The position numbers and the translations under genes were made by a program. From Xanthomonas albilineans (GTDB lineage Bacteria > Pseudomonadota > Gammaproteobacteria > Xanthomonadales > Xanthomonadaceae), in contig NZ_MDCB01000004.1 in assembly GCF_002939705.1 (NCBI RefSeq), forward strand, positions 125,605-189,604: a DNA stretch of 64,000 nt, read 5' to 3'. The stretch's first letter is position 1. The number at the start of each line of letters is the position of its first letter. The notes under the pieces are model-generated. The model saw only the letters and a program-made list of their open reading frames with translations, was not told the DNA's origin and made no database searches. Shown here in pieces: positions 28,741 to 38,021 of this stretch.

Positions 28741-29424
28741 TCAGCCTTCGGTGCGCGGAATCGCGAACCGATAACCGCGACCGCGCACGGTCTCGATCGG
28801 CTTCAGTTCGCCGTCCGGATCCAGCTTCTTGCGCAAGCGCCCGATGAACACCTCCAACACGTTGGAGTCGCGATCGAAATCCTGCTGGTAGATGTGCTCG
28901 GTCAAATCGGCCTTGGAGACCAGTTCGCCGGCGTGCATCATCAAGTACTCGAGTACCTTGTACTCGTAGCTGGTCAGGTCGACATTGCTGCCGCTGACGC
29001 TGACCGTTTGCGCCGCCAGATCCAGCGCGACCGGGCCGCATTCCAGGGTCGGCTTGCTCCAGCCGGCGGCACGGCGTAGCAGCGCGTTGACCCGCGCCAG
29101 CAACTCTTCGACGTGGAACGGCTTGACCAGATAATCGTCCGCGCCCTGCTTGAGCCCTTCGACCTTGTCCTGCCAGCTGGAACGCGCGGTGAGGATCAAC
29201 ACCGGGAACTTCTTGCCTTCGTCGCGCAAGGCCTTGATCAGCTCCATGCCCGACATCTTCGGCAAACCGAGGTCGATGATGCCCACATCAAAGGGCACCT
29301 CGCGGCCCATGTACAGGCCTTCCTCGCCATCCTGCGCAGCATCCACCGCAAAGCCTTCGCGCTTCAGGCGAGCGGCCAGGGTCTCTCGCAACGGAGCTTC
29401 GTCTTCGACCAGAAGGATACGCAT
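28741..29424 (-). CDS. phoP: Response regulator PhoP
   Basis: A 227-residue OmpR-family regulator. The receiver has VEDE, phospho-acceptor Asp51 in DLGLPKMSG, and Lys in YLVKPFH. The winged helix ends with VLEVFIGRLRKKLD and RGRGYRFAIP. Sequence and partner identify PhoP. In plant-associated xanthomonads PhoP/PhoQ controls stress tolerance and virulence genes. It follows a PepSY gene by 74 bases and precedes phoQ. Confidence 0.93.
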   Translation of the reverse strand: MRILLVEDEAPLRETLAARLKREGFAVDAAQDGEEGLYMGREVPFDVGIIDLGLPKMSGMELIKALRDEGKKFPVLILTARSSWQDKVEGLKQGADDYLVKPFHVEELLARVNALLRRAAGWSKPTLECGPVALDLAAQTVSVSGSNVDLTSYEYKVLEYLMMHAGELVSKADLTEHIYQQDFDRDSNVLEVFIGRLRKKLDPDGELKPIETVRGRGYRFAIPRTEG

Positions 29425-29498
29425 GAACTCTCCCTAGTGACTGACAGATGGCCGATGGCCGGAACGGGGTGTAAACAGGCTGAACAGACTATCCACAC

Positions 29499-29894
29499 TC
29501 ACGGGTGATCGTCGTGTGGTGGTTGGTCCGGCTCGCTGGGTCTGGTTGCCTGCGGCGGCGCGCGAGCGGGCTGCGGGTCGTCCATATAGCGCACACGTCC
29601 TCGTCCATCCATGTACTTGACCCGGTTGATGTCGTGGCCATCGAACGGCACACGCTCCGCCCCCAGGATCTGTATCTGTCCGCCAGTGGACCGTTGCACC
29701 CGACGCACCGCATCGGACAACGAACTGCCTGCCGATTCGCGACCCCGCGCCGGATCCGGCTCCGAGGGAATGACCGCCCCTGGAGTGGACTGCTGCGGCC
29801 CCCGGTCGTGACCAGCAGCAGCCGACGCGAGCGCAAGCGCAATCACGGCGGCGAAACGGCAATGGCGTAGAACGGAGAAGATCACGACGGGCAT
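29499..29894 (-). CDS. Exported PepSY-domain protein upstream of phoP
   Basis: A 131-residue protein with an N-terminal signal (HCRFAAVIALALASAAAG) and one PepSY-like repeat (SDAVRRVQRSTGGQILGAER-type pattern, then INRVKYMDGRGRVRYMDD). The rest is Pro/Asp-rich and disordered. PepSY proteins often bind or restrain periplasmic domains. Same strand as phoP/phoQ with a short gap, so probably their first operon gene and a candidate modulator of PhoQ. ATG 29894 was chosen; a TTG upstream is less likely. Confidence 0.7.
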   Translation of the reverse strand: MPVVIFSVLRHCRFAAVIALALASAAAGHDRGPQQSTPGAVIPSEPDPARGRESAGSSLSDAVRRVQRSTGGQIQILGAERVPFDGHDINRVKYMDGRGRVRYMDDPQPARAPPQATRPSEPDQPPHDDHP

Positions 29895-30289
29895 CCTAAC
29901 GGACTGATCGGGGACGTTCAAAATTTGTGAAATCTGGCACCTTTCAGGAAAGCGATGGTGTCGTCAAATCTGAGGCAAATTCTTGATTTTTCGGGGTGAA
30001 TCCGGTCTGAACTTTCCCATCACACCTCCAACTGGTTCAGTGAAATGAATTCCCGTCGTCACAACTGAAGAGCACCGTCACGCCGCCAGTGCCCCTCTGT
30101 GCAGGGGTTTGCGGGCACAGAGCACGGGATCGCCGGAGAACGCAGCAACCTGAACGCAGCAACGGAATAGAGGGGGAAAGAGCGCACAGGTCGCGCGTGC
30201 CAGTGGCGTGCGGAACACAGCCACGACAGCCCGTGAATACACCATCAGCCCACCAGGCCCCGAACAAACGGTGGGTTTAGCGCCTACGA
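29895..30289 (-). other. Gene-free region upstream of the phoP operon
   Basis: About 395 bases, with an AT-richer part at 29920-30050 that should hold the promoter of the PepSY-phoP-phoQ genes. The half near dusA contains no readable gene. Confidence 0.45.
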
Positions 30290-31315
30290 TCAGGCCGCCA
30301 CGCAACGCACGCCTTCGGTGACCGGCAGCGCCTGCTCCAGCAGCGCCCAGTCCGCACCAGACCGATGTGCGCCCTCACTGAGTACCTGGCGGAAGGCACG
30401 GCCACCAGGCTGGCCATGGAACAGCCCGAGCAGGTGCCGAGCGATGTACTTGAGCGCCAGCCCCTCGGCCAAACGCGCCTCCACGTAGGGCCGCAGTGCA
30501 CGGAGCAATTCCGCGCGTGGTCGTAGCGCCGCGCCGGTCAGGGCGGCGTCCAGCCGATGCAACACGTAAGGGTCGTGATAGGCCGCCCGCCCCAGCATGA
30601 CCCCATCGACCGCCGCGAACTGCGCCTGCGCCGTTTCCACGTCGGCCAGACCGCCGTTCAGCACTACATGCAATTGCGGACGTTCGCGCTTGAGCCGATA
30701 GACCCAGTCGTAGCGCAACGGCGGCACTTCGCGGTTTTCCTTGGGCGACAGGCCCTGCAGCCAGGCGTTGCGCGCATGTACGACGAAATGGCGGCATCCC
30801 GCCGCCGCCACGTGATCGACAAACGCCAGGAATGCAGCCTCGTCGTTGTCCTGATCCACCCCCAGCCGACACTTCACCGTCACCGGCACGTCCACCGCCG
30901 CCGCCATTGCCGCCACGCACTCGGCCACCAAGCCCGGCTCACGCATCAGGCAGGCGCCGAAGCGCCCGGCCTGGACCCGGTCGGACGGGCAGCCGCAATT
31001 CAAATTGATCTCGTCGTAGCCCCAGTCCTGACCGATCCGCGCGGCCTGCGCCAGCAACGCAGGATCGCTGCCACCCAACTGCAACGCCAGCGGGTGTTCG
31101 GCGGCATCGTAATCCAGCAGCCGTGCGCGATCGCCCAGCACCACCGCATTGGCATGCACCATCTCGGTGTACAGCCGCGCCGACGGCGCCAGCAGCCGGT
31201 GGAATACCCGACAGTGGCGGTCGGTCCAATCCATCATCGGGGCAACCGACAGGCGCAGCGATGCGGCGTAGCGCGCGGGCAGGTCAAGGGTTGGGGACGG
31301 GAGCGTGATCGGCAC
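30290..31315 (-). CDS. dusA: tRNA-dihydrouridine(20/20a) synthase DusA
   Basis: A flavoenzyme of 341 residues that reduces U20/U20a in the tRNA D-loop with NADPH. Signatures are SVAPMMDWTDRHCR at the N-terminus, NLNCGCPSDRVQAG with the catalytic Cys, and GVDQDND in the FMN barrel. The start must be a non-ATG codon because MMDW is already inside the domain; GTG 31315 fits. It is a single gene. Confidence 0.92.
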   Translation of the reverse strand: MPITLPSPTLDLPARYAASLRLSVAPMMDWTDRHCRVFHRLLAPSARLYTEMVHANAVVLGDRARLLDYDAAEHPLALQLGGSDPALLAQAARIGQDWGYDEINLNCGCPSDRVQAGRFGACLMREPGLVAECVAAMAAAVDVPVTVKCRLGVDQDNDEAAFLAFVDHVAAAGCRHFVVHARNAWLQGLSPKENREVPPLRYDWVYRLKRERPQLHVVLNGGLADVETAQAQFAAVDGVMLGRAAYHDPYVLHRLDAALTGAALRPRAELLRALRPYVEARLAEGLALKYIARHLLGLFHGQPGGRAFRQVLSEGAHRSGADWALLEQALPVTEGVRCVAA

Positions 31316-31471
31316 GGCGGGGCGGTGTTGTCGGCGGCACGCCGCAACGCTGAATCATTGACTTTGGGATCAATAGCTTACACCTTCGCCATGAACGCCG
31401 GCGGGGTGAGCGCGCATTCCCGCCGGAGATTGCCGCAGCCGGATCGACTGCGGCTTTCGCCGCTCCCACGG

Positions 31472-32422
31472 CTAATTGCGCAGGTAGAGCGTCTTGTTTC
31501 CAAAATCGATGACCGCCCCCGCGTTTACTAGGAAATCCGCTCCCAGCATCCCGCCCAGCGCCTCCCCAGTTGGGCGAGGCTGGCTCATATACGCATACTG
31601 ATCCTCGATCCATGCATCCTGCGTGGGCTTGGACGACCAGTCCCCAATCCGCACAACAACCGGATGCTTGGTCAGATAAGCGTAATTTTGCGCCCCCTTG
31701 GGGCCCGACATTAGCTTGCTCTCCTCGGACTTTTCCACACCGGCCTGACTCGCGAATTCCGGGTCGATGTCGACTTCCCCGACCGTGCTGACGGTCATCG
31801 ACCGCTCCACCGAGCCAAGCGCCGCTCTGACGGTATAACGCTCTTGCTCCTTGTCGAACTGCATGGGCACGGCCACATATCCCTTGGTCAGCAAGCTTGC
31901 ACGCAGGGTCGACGTCTGCATGGCCTCGGGACTCACCAACACACGCTTGCCGGGATAATCCAGCACCACGCGATTTGCGGCGATCCATTTGATCCCCAGC
32001 ATTCCCACGCCGTTTTTAGGCTCTGGCGTCTCGAAAACAGACACCGGCACGTTCACAGCGTTGGCCTTGCCCATCGTGAGCAGGTTCAATCTACCGCCGT
32101 CGAGTCCGAGCGGACTGAGCTTGCCCGGCTCCTGAATTCCGTAAGTCCCCCGATGTTGCAGATCCCCGACTCCTACCTCTTTAGCGACGCGATGGACCAA
32201 CTGCATGTAAAACGACGCATTCGAATGCACCATCATCTGGTAAGGATGCCCGTTCAACTGCACGTTGATAACCGGGCGCGTGGCGCCACCGAGTTTGCGG
32301 TACACGAATGGCACCGTCGCCGACTTGTCCGCGGCCGGATCAGCCGTCGTGGCACCTGCGGTGATGGCCGCAACGAGAAGAGACACACACACGCCGGAAC
32401 GGAGAAAAAGCGCATTGAGCAT
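31472..32422 (-). CDS. Retropepsin-like exported protein lacking the catalytic aspartates
   Basis: A 316-residue protein with a signal peptide (MLNALFLRSGVCVSLLVAAI). The mature part has the shape of a bacterial aspartyl-protease-like protein: a first strand pair PVINVQLNGHPYQMMV and a C-terminal GMLGADFLVNAGAVIDFG typical of that fold. The catalytic triplet D-T/S-G is replaced: the first site reads HSNAS and the second STVGEV. It is therefore probably a non-enzymatic relative, perhaps a binding protein. It is a single gene; the family assignment rests on the C-terminal motif and general pattern. Confidence 0.65.
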   Translation of the reverse strand: MLNALFLRSGVCVSLLVAAITAGATTADPAADKSATVPFVYRKLGGATRPVINVQLNGHPYQMMVHSNASFYMQLVHRVAKEVGVGDLQHRGTYGIQEPGKLSPLGLDGGRLNLLTMGKANAVNVPVSVFETPEPKNGVGMLGIKWIAANRVVLDYPGKRVLVSPEAMQTSTLRASLLTKGYVAVPMQFDKEQERYTVRAALGSVERSMTVSTVGEVDIDPEFASQAGVEKSEESKLMSGPKGAQNYAYLTKHPVVVRIGDWSSKPTQDAWIEDQYAYMSQPRPTGEALGGMLGADFLVNAGAVIDFGNKTLYLRN

Positions 32423-32830
32423 GAAAGGTTACCTGTGTTGGAAAGACGCACCCACCCGACGTGACAAGTCATGTAAGTTGCCGACCAAGACAGCACCCAT
32501 CCGTGCGTGCGTGCGCCCATCGCAGCACTGCCAACATATCCGATGCAATGCAGGCCGCCCTGTGCCAATCGACCTATCGTCTCAGGCCTTTTCACTGCCA
32601 TTCCATGCGCATAACAGTGCAACAGACTGCCCGATTGCAGAGACATCGCGTTTGACCCGGGGTGTTTTTCCTCCGCCAACTCTCAACCAATTCTTCAAAC
32701 TTGAACAAACGCATGCTGCCGGCAACCGCGGCGCAATGGCGCACGAGCGGGTCGGTCGGTGCGTGCGTTGCCGGACCGACGCTCACCACCACGGCAGGCA
32801 CCACGGCGATGGCGCTTGACCGCCGGCCAA
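32423..32830 (+). other. Gene-free region upstream of the metE leader
   Basis: About 410 bases between the divergent retropepsin-like gene and the metE riboswitch. No believable coding frame. The metE promoter should lie in its right half; a MetR site could be present but none was identified with confidence. Confidence 0.4.
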
Positions 32831-32839
32831 ATTCGGCCT

Positions 32840-33085
32840 ATGGTGCGCTCGCCGAAGGTATCCATCGCTTCATTCGGATGAAGGGATGGATTTAAACGGG
32901 AATCCGGTGAAAGCGGGCGCCGCAAGCGCCCGCCCATTCCGGAGCTGCCCCGCAGCGGTGAATGGAAACGACCTCCGTCAATGGCACTGGGCCGGCGCAT
33001 GCCGGCCTGGGAAGCGACGGACAGTAGGCGCGCAGCCGGTACGGTGCGCACGTCCATCAGCCCGAATACCGGCCCCGGCCGGAGG
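32840..33085 (+). promoter_or_regulatory. Cobalamin riboswitch of metE
   Basis: Conserved core blocks appear in order. AAACGGGAATCCGGTG lies at about 32894. CTGCCCCGCAGCGGTGAA lies at about 32945, and CATCAGCCCGAATACCGGCC, the B12-box end, at about 33056. Downstream, GGAGGAC pairs with GTCCTCC and CCTCC with GGAGG, a likely expression platform before the metE start at 33303. Binding of B12 is expected to turn metE off. Boundaries are approximate. Confidence 0.88.
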
Positions 33086-33302
33086 ACAATGCGTCCTCCG
33101 ATTCGACCTGGCACCTCCGCGGGGAGGCGGCTGGAACCGTGACGTGGCCCCGCGCCGCGCCGCGTCTTCCTCCTTCCCGCATGGTACCGGTTCGCCCGCG
33201 GGGGCGAAGGTCGCTGGTGTGGCGAGCGTTTCGTGTAAGCGGACGCGCGACGCGCGGTTCCTTCGTTCCTCAATGCCAATGAATGCAATGAGGAAACGCA
33301 AC

Positions 33303-35594
33303 ATGACGATCGTGACCAATCTCGGCTTCCCGCGCATCGGTGCGCGGCGCGAGCTCAAACGCGCGCTGGAACGCTACTGGCGCCGCGAAACCGACAGCGC
33401 GCAACTGCAGGACACCGCGCGCGAACTGCGCCAGCGTCACTGGCAACTGCAACGCGATGTCGGAGTGGACGTACCACCCAGCAACGACTTCAGCCTGTAC
33501 GACACGATGCTGGACACCGCATTCTTGTTCGATGCGATCCCGCAGCGCTATCGCGCGCTCGCAGACGCCGACCCGCTGGCCGGCTACTTCGCAATGGCGC
33601 GCGGCACACAGGAAAACGGCCTGGATCTGCACGCGCTGGAAATGACCAAGTGGTTCGACACCAACTACCACTATCTGGTACCGGAGCTGGCGCGCAATCA
33701 GCATTTCCGTCTGCGCGGCGACAAGCCGCTGGGCGACTTCCTGGAAGCCAAGGCACAGGGCATCCTCACCCGGCCGGTGCTGATCGGGCCGGTGACGTTC
33801 CTGGCGCTGTCCAAGACAGTGGACGGTAGCGACCGCTGGGCGCTGTTGGATAGCCTGCTGCCGGTCTATGCCGAACTGCTGCAGAAGCTGCAAGCGGCCG
33901 GCGCGGAATGGGTGCAGATCGACGAGCCCGCCCTGGTGCTGGACCTGGACGAGGCTACACACGATGCCTACCGCCGTGCTTATGCGTTCCTGGCGGGGAA
34001 GCCGCGACCAAAGCTGCTGTTGACGACCTATTTCGGCGAGCTTGGCGACAACCTCGAGTTGGCAATAGGGCTGCCGGTGGACGGCATCCATGTGGATCTG
34101 GTGCGCGGCGTGGCGCAGTTGGATGCCGTGCTGAAGGCGCTGCCGGCTGACCGCATCCTGTCCGCCGGATTGGTCAACGGCCGTAATGTGTGGCGCACGC
34201 CGCTGGACAACGCGCTGACCCTGGCACGCTATGCCGCCGGCCATCTCGGGCGCGAACGACTGTGGCTGGCACCATCGTGCTCGCTGCTGCATGTCCCTGT
34301 GGATCTGCAGCAAGAAACCCGCCTGGATCCGGATCTGTTCACCTGGATGGCGTTCGCCAAACAAAAACTGCAGGAACTGCGCACGCTGGCCGATGCGCTG
34401 GACGACCTGCCGCAGGCACAGACGGCGCTCGCCGCCGCGCGCGATGCCCTGGCAGCGCGGCGCGCCTCCACGCGCGTACACCGCCCCGACGTGGCACAGC
34501 GCCTGGCCGCGCTGAACGAGGATGCCGGACACCGTCAAACGCCGTATCCAAAACGCAAGCAGGCGCAGCAGGCTGCACTGCAACTTCCGGCCTATCCGAC
34601 CACCACCATCGGCTCGTTCCCACAGACCGAGCAGGTGCGCCAGGCGCGTGCGCAGCACAAGGCGGGCAAGCTCAGCGATGCCGAGTACGATGCTTTCATC
34701 GCCGCGGAAACCGAGCGTTGCGTCCGTATCCAGGAACAACTCGGTTTAGACGTGCTGGTGCATGGCGAGTTCGAGCGCAACGACATGGTCGAATACTTCG
34801 GCGAACAACTCGACGGCTTCGCCTTCACCCAATATGGCTGGGTACAGAGCTACGGTTCGCGCTGCGTGAAACCACCGGTCATCTACGGCGACGTGCAACG
34901 TCCTGCGCCAATGACGGTGCGCTGGTCGCAGTATGCGCAGTCACTGACCGATCGGCCGATGAAGGGCATGCTGACCGGCCCGGTGACGATGCTGCAGTGG
35001 TCGTTCGTGCGCGACGACCAGGAACGCGCACAAACCTGCCGGCAGATCGCACTGGCGTTAAGCGATGAGGTTCGCGACCTGGAAGCCGCCGGCATCGGCG
35101 TGATTCAGATCGACGAACCCGCGTTCCGCGAGGGCCTGCCGCTACGCAGTGCGGACTGGCAGGCGTATCTGGACTGGGCAGTGCAGTGCTTCCGCATCAG
35201 CGCGGCCGGCGTGCGCGATACGACTCAGATCCACACCCACATGTGCTACTCCGAATTCAACGACATCATCGAATCGGTGGCAGCGTTGGATGCCGATGTG
35301 ATCTCGATCGAGACCTCGCGCTCGCGCATGGAGTTGCTCGATGCGTTCGTGCGCTACAGCTATCCGAATGCGATTGGCCCGGGCGTCTACGACATCCATT
35401 CCCCGCGCGTCCCCAGCACCCGGGAAATGGTGGAACTGCTGGACAAAGCCCGCGCGGTATTGGACCCGCAGCACATCTGGGTCAACCCCGACTGCGGCCT
35501 AAAGACCCGCGGCTGGCCGGAGACGCGCAGTGCGCTCAAGGCGATGGTGGAGGCGGCGCAGCAATTGCGCACGCAACACGCCCAGGCAGCGTGA
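33303..35594 (+). CDS. metE: Cobalamin-independent methionine synthase MetE
   Basis: Transfers a methyl group from 5-methyltetrahydropteroyl-triglutamate to homocysteine. The 763 residues are of normal length. The N-terminal barrel starts TIVTNLGFPRIGARRELK. The catalytic C-terminal barrel has PTTTIGSFPQT, GEFERNDMVEYF, the zinc ligands in THMCYSEF, and NPDCGLKTRGW with the last zinc Cys. ATG 33303 was chosen at the conserved N-terminus. A B12 riboswitch sits in its leader and a perfect hairpin follows its stop. Confidence 0.96.
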   Translation: MTIVTNLGFPRIGARRELKRALERYWRRETDSAQLQDTARELRQRHWQLQRDVGVDVPPSNDFSLYDTMLDTAFLFDAIPQRYRALADADPLAGYFAMARGTQENGLDLHALEMTKWFDTNYHYLVPELARNQHFRLRGDKPLGDFLEAKAQGILTRPVLIGPVTFLALSKTVDGSDRWALLDSLLPVYAELLQKLQAAGAEWVQIDEPALVLDLDEATHDAYRRAYAFLAGKPRPKLLLTTYFGELGDNLELAIGLPVDGIHVDLVRGVAQLDAVLKALPADRILSAGLVNGRNVWRTPLDNALTLARYAAGHLGRERLWLAPSCSLLHVPVDLQQETRLDPDLFTWMAFAKQKLQELRTLADALDDLPQAQTALAAARDALAARRASTRVHRPDVAQRLAALNEDAGHRQTPYPKRKQAQQAALQLPAYPTTTIGSFPQTEQVRQARAQHKAGKLSDAEYDAFIAAETERCVRIQEQLGLDVLVHGEFERNDMVEYFGEQLDGFAFTQYGWVQSYGSRCVKPPVIYGDVQRPAPMTVRWSQYAQSLTDRPMKGMLTGPVTMLQWSFVRDDQERAQTCRQIALALSDEVRDLEAAGIGVIQIDEPAFREGLPLRSADWQAYLDWAVQCFRISAAGVRDTTQIHTHMCYSEFNDIIESVAALDADVISIETSRSRMELLDAFVRYSYPNAIGPGVYDIHSPRVPSTREMVELLDKARAVLDPQHIWVNPDCGLKTRGWPETRSALKAMVEAAQQLRTQHAQAA

Positions 35595-35600
35595 GGTGAC

Positions 35601-35630
35601 GATGCCCGGCGCAGCACTGCGCCGGGCATC
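35601..35630 (+). terminator. Hairpin after metE
   Basis: A perfect 13-bp stem (GATGCCCGGCGCA / TGCGCCGGGCATC) with a 4-base loop begins six bases past the metE stop codon. No long T run follows; it probably ends the metE transcript or protects its 3' end. Confidence 0.75.
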
Positions 35631-35690
35631 ATCGAACAGCCCTGTCTGCACACAGAACGATGACGACGCTACATCTTTTGCCCATCACAA

Positions 35691-35713
35691 TCGGCCTGTT
35701 ATAACGAGGCCGA
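35691..35713. repeat. Inverted repeat ahead of the lipase-like gene
   Basis: TCGGCCT and AGGCCGA flank a 9-base centre containing GTTATAAC, itself palindromic. It lies about 110 bases before the lipase-like start codon, a suitable place for a regulator binding site. Function is not known. Confidence 0.45.
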
Positions 35714-35821
35714 ATCACGGAGCGATGAGCATATAGCGTGCCCGGAGCCGTGCCGACGGTGGCGACATGCCGTATTTCCTGCATCCACATGTGATTCTCC
35801 CCCTCACCTGGAGAGAACATC

Positions 35822-37795
35822 ATGCTAGTAAAACGTCCAAAACTATCCGCTGCTTGCATCCTGTGTCTCATCATTCCCGCCACCGCGCTGCAGGCGGCCG
35901 AACTGGTCCCGAAACAATTGGCCGGCCCGCCGGAAGAGTTCGCGCAGATGCGCGCGCCAGCGCCGGCAGAAACCGCAATCCTATCCAGAAGCGCGCTACT
36001 GCCAGTGGAATTCTCCCCTGCGCATAGCGGCAGCCCCGCGCAGTGGCATGCCACGCTGCCGGTGGAGAACGGCCAATTACATTTTCTCGTCCTCTCCGAC
36101 GGACACGATTGGCAGCCCCGCCTGATCGCGCCAACGGCGACCAACGCGACCAACGCCGTGCTGACTCCCAGCGCGCAGACGAGTCGCCTGGGCACTGGCA
36201 ACGCCACTGTGCAAACGCGCGATTACCACGTGGACAGCGCAGCCAATGGCGACTGGACTTTGACCCTGCAAGCGGACAGCAACACCGCGCAACGCGGCTA
36301 CGTGCTGCTGGAAGGCGACGCACGCACCCAACTGGCCTCGTATCCGAGCGACCGCCGGCAACTGCAGCGCGGTCAGCGCATCGGCATAACGGCTTTGCTC
36401 AGCGGCATCGACGCACAAGGCGCCATCGCGCTCGGCAACAGCACCAGCGCAGGACGCATCGACAACGCGCAACTGCGGGTGATCGCGCCCGATGGCACGG
36501 TCAGTCAGTGGCCGATGGCCGACGACGGCCGCCATGGCGATGGTGCCGCCAGCGACGGCGTGTATGCCGGTGATTTCCCGGCGACGGCAAGCGGCACTTA
36601 CATCGCGCAGGTGGTGGTACACGGCCACGACGCCAGCGGCCAGGCCTTCGTCCGCACCAGCGAGCATGTACTGCCGGTGCTGGACACGACCCTGCGCATC
36701 GCAACCGATGCGGTGGTCGCCAGCGCACAGCCCGGCACACGGCTAACCCTGCCGATTCCGGTGCGGATCGGAGGCGCTCAAACGCCGACGCACTATCGCG
36801 TGCTCGGCGAACTGTGGGGCACCGGCCGCAACGGCAAGGCGGTGCCGGTCGCCTGGCTCGGTGGCATGATCGCACCGCAGGACGGACGCTTGCCATTGAG
36901 CGTGGACGAACGCTGGATCGTGCGTGCCGACGCGCGCGGGCCATTCACCCTGCGCAATCTGCGTGTCGAGGATCCGGACAATTTCGTGCCTCTGGCCACG
37001 CATGACACGCTGGCGCTGACACTGCCGGCATTGCGCAGCGACAGCATCGCCCGCGGTGGTGCGATCGACGAGAGCATGCGCATGGGCGAACGCCCGGCGA
37101 CCCTGCGCACAGTTGCCAGTACGGAACCGCAGGGAACCGGGCAGAAGTTGGTGCTGGTACACGGCTACTGCTCGGACGGCAAGGTATGGCCGCTGGAGCA
37201 GTTCACTAATGCGGCGCTGTTTTTGGACATCAACCAGAATCGCAGCAACGACCAATTCGCGCAGCTCCTTGGGCAGTTCGGTAGCCAATGGCATTCCTTC
37301 GGCACCATCGCGCATAGCCAGGGCGGCATGGCCGCGCTGCATCTGTACGCCTATTACTGGAGCGGCCTGGACAACGCCAGCGACGGCCTGCTGATGCAAT
37401 CTGTGGGCACGCCTTACCAGGGCACGAATCTGGCCGGCATCCTGGCCGCAGGAGGCAAGTACTTCGGCCAGGGTTGCGGTTCCAACAGGGACATGACATA
37501 CGATGGCGCCAAGGCATGGCTGGCCGGCATTCCCAATTCGGCACGTGCGAAAGTGAACTACTACACAACCTCGTTCACCAAGAAGCGGTGGTACGACAGC
37601 TACTGCGACAAGAGCACGGAAATGGTACTGAGCGATCCGAATGACGGCGTCGTCGAAAAAGTCAACGGACAGTTGCCCGGTGGCGTCAACATGGGCCACA
37701 CCACCGGCGAATGCCATACCACCGGCATGAACTATCCAGCACAGTCACTGGATGCCAGCCGCAACGCGACGATGAACGCCAGCGCGGCACGCTGA
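35822..37795 (+). CDS. Secreted lipase-like alpha/beta-hydrolase with N-terminal beta domains
   Basis: A 657-residue protein with a Sec signal (LSAACILCLIIPATALQA). The first ~400 mature residues are beta-rich, with ADDGRHGDGAASDGVYAG typical of a choice-of-anchor or PKD-like accessory domain. The C-terminal ~220 residues are a lipase-type hydrolase: LVHGYCSDGKVW, nucleophile elbow AHSQGG, a late Asp in LSDPNDGVVE and His in MGHTTGECH. It is likely exported, acting on lipids or esters outside the cell. Start ATG 35822 has GGAGAG upstream. Stand-alone gene with a strong hairpin after it. Confidence 0.85.
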   Translation: MLVKRPKLSAACILCLIIPATALQAAELVPKQLAGPPEEFAQMRAPAPAETAILSRSALLPVEFSPAHSGSPAQWHATLPVENGQLHFLVLSDGHDWQPRLIAPTATNATNAVLTPSAQTSRLGTGNATVQTRDYHVDSAANGDWTLTLQADSNTAQRGYVLLEGDARTQLASYPSDRRQLQRGQRIGITALLSGIDAQGAIALGNSTSAGRIDNAQLRVIAPDGTVSQWPMADDGRHGDGAASDGVYAGDFPATASGTYIAQVVVHGHDASGQAFVRTSEHVLPVLDTTLRIATDAVVASAQPGTRLTLPIPVRIGGAQTPTHYRVLGELWGTGRNGKAVPVAWLGGMIAPQDGRLPLSVDERWIVRADARGPFTLRNLRVEDPDNFVPLATHDTLALTLPALRSDSIARGGAIDESMRMGERPATLRTVASTEPQGTGQKLVLVHGYCSDGKVWPLEQFTNAALFLDINQNRSNDQFAQLLGQFGSQWHSFGTIAHSQGGMAALHLYAYYWSGLDNASDGLLMQSVGTPYQGTNLAGILAAGGKYFGQGCGSNRDMTYDGAKAWLAGIPNSARAKVNYYTTSFTKKRWYDSYCDKSTEMVLSDPNDGVVEKVNGQLPGGVNMGHTTGECHTTGMNYPAQSLDASRNATMNASAAR

Positions 37796-37804
37796 CCGTC
37801 GGGC

Positions 37805-37841
37805 GGAATCGGAGTGCGCCACGCTGGCGCATTCCGATTCC
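37805..37841 (+). terminator. Long hairpin after the lipase-like gene
   Basis: A 16-bp stem with one G-T mismatch and a 5-base loop (starting GGAATCGG and ending CCGATTCC) ten bases beyond the stop codon. Palindromic enough to serve both strands, although the next minus-strand gene ends 180 bases away. Confidence 0.75.
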
Positions 37842-38021
37842 CCGGTCCAGCGCCCGGCACACCACCACCGGGCGCTGACCATTAAGCAGGATGCGGCTGT
37901 TCGACATAGCGGCGCACCATGCCTCGCTGCGTTCGGGCTCGATCAGCGCCAACCACCGTGCTTGCCACTCGACGCGAACATGATGTGTTCTACGTCGCCA
38001 AGACATACTGAAAATCGGTCT

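Noticed and set aside
30037-30305. Two overlapping small minus-strand frames upstream of the phoP operon
   Set aside because: No signal peptide, no ribosome site, many Cys and Ala in a random pattern.
33270-34739. Minus-strand frame opposite metE
   Set aside because: Gln/Arg-rich shadow of metE without family features.
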